DNA from: Cryptomeria japonica | Lineage: Eukaryota > Streptophyta > Pinopsida > Cupressales > Cupressaceae | NCBI RefSeq assembly: GCF_030272615.1 | Contig: NC_081415.1 | Span: forward strand, 505,067,373-505,131,372 | Length of the DNA: 64,000 bases | Direction of reading: 5' to 3' | Part shown: one piece after another, positions 57,991 through 64,000 of the stretch | Layout of the letters: each line of letters starts with the position of its first letter | Position numbering within the stretch: the first letter of the stretch is position 1 | The notes under the pieces: generated by a model | Databases searched by the model: none | The model's input: the letters and a program-made list of their open reading frames with translations, nothing else | What the model was told of the DNA's origin: nothing | Position numbers and translations under genes: made by a program

Positions 57991-58018
57991 AAAAAAATAT
58001 TTAACAACCCAAAATATA

Positions 58019-58290
58019 ATTATTCTAAAATAATTAAAAGATTAATAAGATAAATAATCATAAATTAAATTAATTCTAATAAAACTTAAATATTATTACC
58101 AATTTCATAAAAAAACATAAATAATTAAAATAAATTTTAAACTTCATTCGCTAAAAAATAATAATAAAGTAGGTAATTCTTTCTTCTTTTTTTAAATATT
58201 TTTTTCTTTTTCATTTTTGAAACTTCCAAAAAAGATAGAATGTCTTAATTAAAGAGGATAACAGTAAAAGATATTCTTATTAAAAAAAAT
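58019..58290. repeat. AT-rich repeat R2, right flank of LINE B
   Basis: Same orientation and word order as R1 (30253-30510); starts directly after the LINE B target duplication. Confidence 0.55.
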
Positions 58291-58994
58291 TATTTTTATG
58301 CACATTCTTTTTCTAATTAATAATATTAATTTTATTTATTTTATTTTTATTTTTTATTTTTATTTTTTTTATCATAAAAGATTCTTATATTTTTTAATTT
58401 AATATAAATGTAAACAATTGAGATCAATTCAATCATCTTGCATCCTTCTAATCAATTTTGAGCCATTGATTTCAAAAAGTAGGTTGCACATTTCATATAA
58501 GGAATGTCTTAAGTATAATTATTGATATTTTAGAAATTTGAACTAGAAATCTCCATGTTTAAATGTTCATTACACCTTAATAATAGATTAAAAGAGATAT
58601 ATAAGTAAGAAGGTACTTGTGATTGCAGAATTGAGATAGTCACATATAAGGCTATATAATAGATTTATATTGTATTAAGAGATAAAATTTTCCATTTTCC
58701 TTTTAAAAATTATGTCAAAATATTTTTTTAGTGATTTTCACACAAATTTCACATGCTATTTGAAACATCAAATACAAAATTTCATAAAAGAAATATGAAA
58801 TGTTTTAGTGCAAATAAAAATCAATGGTTTATGTAAGCATAAATTGATTGAAAAAAATTTATATCATATTTTCTTTCATAAAGAATGTAAGTCGAGAGAA
58901 GATGTACAAATCCCTATTTAAGAATAGAAATGTAAATAGAAAACTATTTATATTAAACAATATCATATTTATAATGATAAATAAAAATGAAATA
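58291..58994. other. AT-rich sequence without feature
   Basis: Long T and A runs (TTTTATTTTTATTTTTTTT near 58345). No gene or repeat boundary seen. Confidence 0.6.
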
Positions 58995-60083
58995 TAATTG
59001 GCAGCCAATAACTATTTTCTGGTTATTTTTTCCAACCTGGCAGACATGAACAAGGCTTTTGAGGGTGACCCTTAATTTTTCAACCAGGTGGGACTCTTTA
59101 TCAAACCTTGGCATATTGGCTTTAATTATGCTGAGGAGCTTCCCTCTCATGTGCCCGTGTGGATCTGATTGTCGAGGTTTCCTTTGGAATTCTGGAGAGA
59201 AGATATTCTTCACTCAATCTCACTGCTTCTTGGTAAACATGTGGGCTCGGCTTCACAAACTCAAGATCGAAATGTAATTTCCTACGCTCGTATATGTGTA
59301 GAAGTTGATTTAAATAATCCTTTGCCAGACTCTATGAAAATTTGTTTGGGGACATCTTCTTGGATCCAACAGTTGGACTATGAGACCCTGCCATTTAGAT
59401 GCAAAATTTGTCATGAATATGGTCATTTACAGCAGAGATGTCCCATAAATAAATCTTCTAAACTAGTTGTTTCTGATCCTCCTCGCTCTGTTCTGGAGGA
59501 AGATAAGGGGAAAGCCCCTATGCCTAATGGTCTTGCTGATAAAGATGGCTTCATTCATGTCAAACCTCAGAATAAAGACAAGGGAAAGAAGAGAACCTGG
59601 TTGGATAGGCAAAATGATGTCACCCTAAATAGGTTTGAGGTTCTAGAGGATTTGGTCCAAGAGGAAGGAGTTCCAGTTGAAATGTCCTTGGGTGACCAAT
59701 TTCAGCATGAGGTGTTGGATGGGGATTCCAAGAAAGAGGGTCGGGCCCTATCTTTGGAGAATCAATAAGATGTTCAAATGGTTATGGATTTGCCTTCCCC
59801 TATTCAGGACAACAGAGATCTTAGTGAGTCACAGAACCCTGAAGGTGCAGTGGTCATGGCGTCTACTCCTCCTTCCACTATAGTGGCCTCAGGTTCAGTG
59901 AAGAGTAACAAAGCCCCACCTATTTTAGGCTTGCAACAGAAGACCCTCAAAAAGGGTTCTTTAGACAAACCTTTAAGGAGTGGATGAAAAACGGACCAGG
60001 AAAAGGTTAAGCTTATTGGTGATACTTTGGTTGAGTCGGGGTCTGTGAAGCCAATTGATTCCCACTTCTCTCAACCACATAAA
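58995..60083 (+). pseudogene. LINE C ORF1 (DUF4283 and CCHC zinc knuckle)
   Basis: GLFIKPWHIGFNYAEELP, VWI, stop, LSRFPLEFWREDIL, then YARICVEVDLNNPLPDSM and an intact zinc knuckle CKICHEYGHLQQRC. A Lys/Pro-rich tail with FIHVKPQNKDKGKK and LNRFEVLEDL follows, to a stop at 59766-59768; the same frame stays open from 59778 to 59987. Typical of plant LINE ORF1 RNA-binding proteins. The ATG at 59169 is internal. Confidence 0.85.
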
Positions 60084-60832
60084 TGATTTTTCTCTCATGG
60101 AATGTAAGGGGGTTGAACAACATCCCTAGACAAAAGGTTGTGCACAGATTAATTGACTCTGAGTCTCTTGATGTTGTTCAAGAAACCAAGCTTTCAGTGG
60201 ATGGTTTGGCTAGTTGTGCTTTGTGTGTCTGGCCCCAGGGCCTTTGGTAGGGAGTGAGCTCTCATGGCAGGTCAAGGGGGGTTGCTTGCTTCTAGAACCC
60301 GAGGAAATTTTCCCCTTTGTGGTGGTTTTCTAGCAGGTCTTCCATTTCTATGGTCGCTTCTAGCTTTGAGACTGGAAAAGTATGCCTCTTCTCTAATATT
60401 TATGCTCCTACTAATTGTGTGGGTAAGTATCATCTTTGGGCTCACATCAATCTTGTTTAGGATCAGGATCCTTTTCTCCCCTGGATTTTGGCTAGATATT
60501 TTAATATCATTACTAGTTTGGAGGAAAAGCAAGATGGGTTATTTAGGCTTGATCCTTCCTCAAATTTACTAAGAGATAATATTGGTCTCTTGAATCTCAT
60601 TGATGTGAAGCTAATTAATGGTGTCTTTACATGGAATAATAGGAGGAGTGGTGTTGAGGTTATCTCTGAAAGGCTTGATAGATTTTTGGTTTCCTGCTAT
60701 TGGGTTCATGATAGGTGGTCCACCAGTTCAGAAATTCTTGATTGGAAGGGTTCTGATCATTGGCCTATTAAGCTTTCTATTACATCTTTTAGAACCTCCA
60801 AAAATCCCTCTTTCAAATTTCAATTGATGTGA
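60084..60832 (+). pseudogene. LINE C APE-type endonuclease
   Basis: ATG 60084 starts MIFLSWNVRGLNNIPRQK, with the metal-binding Glu in VVQETKL. After frame changes: VCLFSNIYAPTN, ARYFNIITSLEEK (usual GGDFN changed), VFTWNNRRSGVEVISERLDR and KGSDHWPIKL with the catalytic Asp-His pair. A start codon and spacing after ORF1 as in other plant LINEs. Stops and at least two shifts. Confidence 0.88.
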
Positions 60833-61294
60833 CTTCGTGATCAGTCATTGAGGGATCTTATGGTTGATTGGTGGTACGGAGGGGTGCCTACCCACGGGCG
60901 AGCTATGTACTCCTTTGGGAAGAGATTACAACATGTAAAATACATGTTGAAGAGGTGGAATAAACAATGTTTTGGGAACCTGCATAGACACAAGATGGCA
61001 GCTGGATGAGGTTACACATCAAATTAGGGATCAAGGGATGACTGTGGAGCTTAGTATGGCCGAGTCCCTTGCTCTAAAGGACTTAGAAGAGTGGGAGTTG
61101 TGTGAGGAGATTTTCTGGAAACAAAAGTCTCATGTGGATTGGATCTAAGAAGGTGATAGAAACACTATTTTTTTTTTAAATTTTGTTAAGGCTTGGAGGT
61201 ATGGTAACTCTATTTCCTCTCTCATTTATTTAGAATGGGTTCATCTTTCATCTAAAGAAGAAATTGCTACGGAAGGTATCAATTTTTTTCTAAT
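60833..61294 (+). pseudogene. LINE C endonuclease-RT linker
   Basis: Frame-broken. MLKRWNKQCFGN, DWI, stop, EGDRNTIFF and SSLIYLEWVHLSSKEEI are legible, corresponding to the GDxNTxFFH lead-in of LINE RT. Confidence 0.75.
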
Positions 61295-62744
61295 TTGTTT
61301 ACCAAAGAGGATCCTGAAGCTATGGTGGAAGAGAGGGCCATCTTGAACTGCATTCCCCCTCTTGTATATGTCGAAATGAATGATTCTCTCTTGCACCCCA
61401 TTTTGTTGTCTGAACTTGAGGGGATTGTGTTTCAAATGAAAAAAGGCAAGGCTCCTGGCCCTGACGGGTTTCCTATTGAGTTTTCAAGAATTTTGGGAGA
61501 TTATAAAGTATGATCTTCTAGATGTGGTTCAAGAATCTCATAGGAATAAACAAATGCTCAAATCTATGAATTCTACCTTCTTGCTTCTCATTCCCAAGAA
61601 GGGGGCTAATAGCTTGGATCAGTACAAGCCTATTGCTTTATGTAATGTTGTCTACAAGATAATCACTAAATTGATTGCTGAACGACTCAAACCTCTCCTC
61701 TGCACTTTGGTTTCTAAGGATCAAGGTAGTTTCATTGATGGAAGCCAGATCCTTGATGGAGTTGTGATAGCAATGGAGGCTATTCATTTGATGGCTTCCT
61801 CTAAGGAGAAGGCTATGTGTATTAAATTTGACATGGCCAAAGCTTATGATAGGGTGAGTTGTGATTTCTTATAGAAGATCCTTTTGGCTTTTGGTTTTGG
61901 AGAAGAGTGGGTGAATTGGGTTCTTAGTTGTGTGACTTCTACCTCTTTCTCAGTTCTTATTAATGGGGAACCCTTAGAATTTTTTAGCACTTCGCGGGGG
62001 CTTCAGCAAGGGGACCCTTTATCTCCCTATTTATTTATTCTCATGGCTAAAGGTCTTGGCAGATTTCTCACTTCCTAGGTGAGACGTGGTCTTATTCAGG
62101 GTTGGAGTTGGAGTAATGCTCTACCTCCCTACTCTCATCTTCAGTTTGTGGATGACACAGGTTTGATGGGTAGGGCCAGAATCAATGAGGCAGTGAAATT
62201 CAAGAGAGCTTTGGATATCTATTGCAAAGCCTCAGGTCGGAAAATTAATGAAGATAAATTATCCATATATTTCTTTAATACCCCTCAGCTTATTCAAAAT
62301 AGGATTGCCAGGATCCTCAGATTTCAGACGAGGTTCCTTCCTTTGTTGTACCTCGGGATTCCTTTAGATTTGGGGGTTCAATGCGAAGATTTTTGGCAAG
62401 GAATTTTGGATAAATTTCATTGTAAGGTTAATAATTGGACTTACAGGTGATTATCCTCTGCTGGAAGAGTGATTCTTCTGAAGACCATGGTGCAAGCACT
62501 TCCCATTTATAGGTGTTTTGTGCAGGCTCCCCCCTCCATCTTTATGAGAGAGTTCGATGCTCTTTCCCATCAATTTCTTTGGTCTGGTAGTTTACTTTCT
62601 TCTAAGTGGAGTTTAGTTAAATGGGACTTTGTTTGTAGACCGAGACATGCTGGGGGTCTTGGCCTCAGATCTATTGCTTGGGTTAGCAAGGCCTTGGTGG
62701 CTAAGCTGTATTGGAGGTGGTGTAACAATCGGGATCAGGACTAG
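61295..62744 (+). pseudogene. LINE C reverse transcriptase
   Basis: KKGKAPGPDGFPIEF, a shift near 61480, then LLLIPKKGANSLDQYKPIAL, CNVVYKIITKLIAERL, KDQGSFIDGSQILDGV, catalytic KFDMAKAYDRVSCDFL, LQQGDPLSPYLFILMAKGL, HLQFVDDTGLMG with the FVDD at 62145-62156, and PLLYLGIPLDLG. Stops at 61872, 62076, 62448 and 62742, each where Trp or Gln is expected. Otherwise well preserved. Confidence 0.93.
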
Positions 62745-63840
62745 GCCAAGATTTTAACCCACAAGTATCTCCCTGGTGCTAATGATCATGAGGTGCCTCG
62801 TCTTATTTTAGTGGGCAGGGGCTCTTGTATCTGGGATACTCTTAGAAAAGGTGCCCAACTTATTAAAGATGTCCTTTTCTAGATTTGTAATAGAGGCTCT
62901 GAAGCTCTTTTTTAGCAGGACTCTTGGGATGGTCACCCTCCTATTCTGTCTAGTTATCCACAGCTTCAACCTATTTGCAACATTTTCACTGATGCTGGAT
63001 GGGTTAAGGTGGAGAATTTTAAAATGGTTAGGCGCATTGGATAGGTTGAGGTGACTTGATGGAAGGATCCTCTTGAATGGACCTTGGGTGGTTTGGATGA
63101 AGATCGTGTGGTGTTGGTTAATATCTTGGAGGGTAGGCTATGTATTTCCCTCAAGGAGAGAGATATTTTGGCTTGGGGTCCTAATCCAAAAGGCAAGTTT
63201 TCTATTGTTGAAGGTTATGCTCATCTTGATAGGCAATTGCATGGCCTGACAGATGTTCCCTAGTGGAAGAAGGTCTGGAATAACTTCTCTTGGCCGAAAT
63301 GAAATTTCTTCTTATGGCTGGTTGCTCAGAGGAAATGCCCCACGTGGGAGAATCTTTGTAAGAGAGGCTTCCAGGGACCATCTATATGTTATCTTTGTAT
63401 GCATAATGAGGAAGATTGCTCCCACTTGTTTTTTCTATGCCCTTTCTCTAGGGAGATTTGGCACAAGTGGTGGGAGGCTTGGCAACATGCTTGTTTTCAT
63501 GCTACCTCCTTAATTGAATTTTGGGATAGCTTGGGCAGACCCCCCGCAAAGATATCTTTTCTTCAAGTGGTCTGGGCTATTGGGACAACCCTTATTATCT
63601 AGAATTTGTGGCTGGAAAGGAATCAGAGGGTCTTTAGTGATTCACATATAGGGAGTCCTCAGCTGTGGCAAAAGATAGTTAATAGGCTTCAAGAGACAAT
63701 CTCGACTAAGTGCAATTTGTCTGAAAATGTTGATCTGGGTGATTATGTTATTGTAAGGAATATGCAATTGGAAAACATTAAAATGGGCTGTGCTGCTGGA
63801 TATAGATCTCGACATGCAAAGCAACAAATAAGTAGAGATG
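62745..63840 (+). pseudogene. LINE C post-RT and zf-RVT region
   Basis: The same frame continues: SWDGHPPILSSYPQLQPICN, DILAWGPNPKGKFSIVEGY, FFLWLVAQRKCPTWENLC, then CYLCMHNEEDCSHLFFLCPF, the zinc-binding CxxC...HxxxxC, and LWLERNQRVFSDS. Stops at 62880, 62913, 63042, 63057, 63261, 63300 and 63600, mostly at expected Trp codons. Confidence 0.9.
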
Positions 63841-64000
63841 GAAGGTGGATTCCTCCTCTTGTGGGAATCTTAAAAGTTAATACAGATGGCTCTCCCCGTG
63901 GGAATCCTGGACATGCAAGTATTGGAGGTATAGGTAGAGGTGATGATGGTTGTGCAATTTTTTTCTTCTCTATTTATATTGGGCAGCACTCTAACAATCT
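63841..64000 (+). pseudogene. LINE C RNase H, N-terminal start, cut by window
   Basis: WIPPLVGILKVNTDGSPRG then NPGHASIGGIGRG includes the first active-site Asp (NTDGS), here intact. The rest lies beyond base 64000. Confidence 0.85.

Larger units (their letters stand above)
30511..58018 (-). mobile_element. LINE B: near full-length L1-type LINE fragmented by three insertions
   Basis: Element 30524-58005, minus strand, with TSD AACTCAAAATATA (30511-30523) and AACCCAAAATATA (58006-58018). Pieces in transcript order: 55814-58005 (ORF1, endonuclease), 53731-54765 (RT start), 40806-41988 (RT end), 30524-32736 (zf-RVT, RNase H, extra ORF, A-tail as plus TTTTTTT 30526-30532). Sum about 6.6 kb, normal for a plant LINE. 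Each junction restores the protein frame. Stops and shifts throughout make it inactive. It is older than all three insertions it carries. Confidence 0.85.
58995..64000 (+). mobile_element. LINE C: L1-type LINE, 5'-truncated, continues past window
   Basis: ORF1 fragment, APE endonuclease, RT, zf-RVT and the beginning of RNase H follow each other on the plus strand. The first readable codons (about 58995-59040, FLVIFSNLADMNKAF) are inside ORF1, so the 5' end is truncated or decayed. From 61476 to 64000 one frame persists with 11 stops and no shift. Less decayed than LINEs A and B, hence probably younger. Confidence 0.9.

Overview
This is nuclear DNA from a large, repeat-packed plant genome. The transposon mix (plant L1-type LINEs with a C-terminal RNase H, a Tork-like Copia, Tat-like Gypsy fragments with a G-patch), nested insertions and long introns suggest a gymnosperm, but that is inference. 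I found no intact host gene, rRNA, tRNA or CRISPR array. All coordinates, repeats and motifs were read by eye.

Layout. 1-9003: LINE A (+), entered mid reverse transcriptase, split by a 3.8-kb LTR-ended insertion with a TCTTT target duplication, and running through zf-RVT, RNase H and a further decayed ORF to a short A-tail. 9004-12200: AT-rich and tandem repeats. 12220-14880 and 18825-23380: two degraded, intron-containing partial copies (-) of a plant PHP-domain phosphoesterase gene. Between them is a Gypsy relic (-) with a nearly perfect 398-bp tandem duplication. 23482-23942: a MITE with TA duplication. 24840-29920: 5 kb of purine-rich GA/GATA/TG microsatellite. 30110-30240: a tRNA-derived SINE.

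30524-58005 is the most informative part. One LINE (LINE B, -), about 6.6 kb when its pieces are added up, is spread over 27.5 kb because three later insertions opened it: a 1.04-kb solo LTR (TSD TTGTA), an 11.7-kb composite (TSD AGTAT) that itself contains a complete 6.86-kb Copia element (TSD GTAGG), and an 8.07-kb composite (flanked by CACTAA) holding Gypsy protease/G-patch, an LTR of the same family as the solo LTR, and an unrecognised 2.7-3.5-kb coding relic. At every join the LINE reading frame continues across the gap, and the LINE has its own 13-bp target duplication.

58995-64000: LINE C (+), 5'-truncated and cut by the window end in RNase H. Its last 2.5 kb holds one reading frame broken only by stop codons of the kind made by G:C to A:T transitions.

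The best candidate for something undescribed is an ORF3-like coding segment downstream of RNase H in both LINE A and LINE B. The second is the unrecognised coding relic at 36.26-39.7 kb. Every coding region is broken, so the genes are best read as fossils and a record of insertion order.
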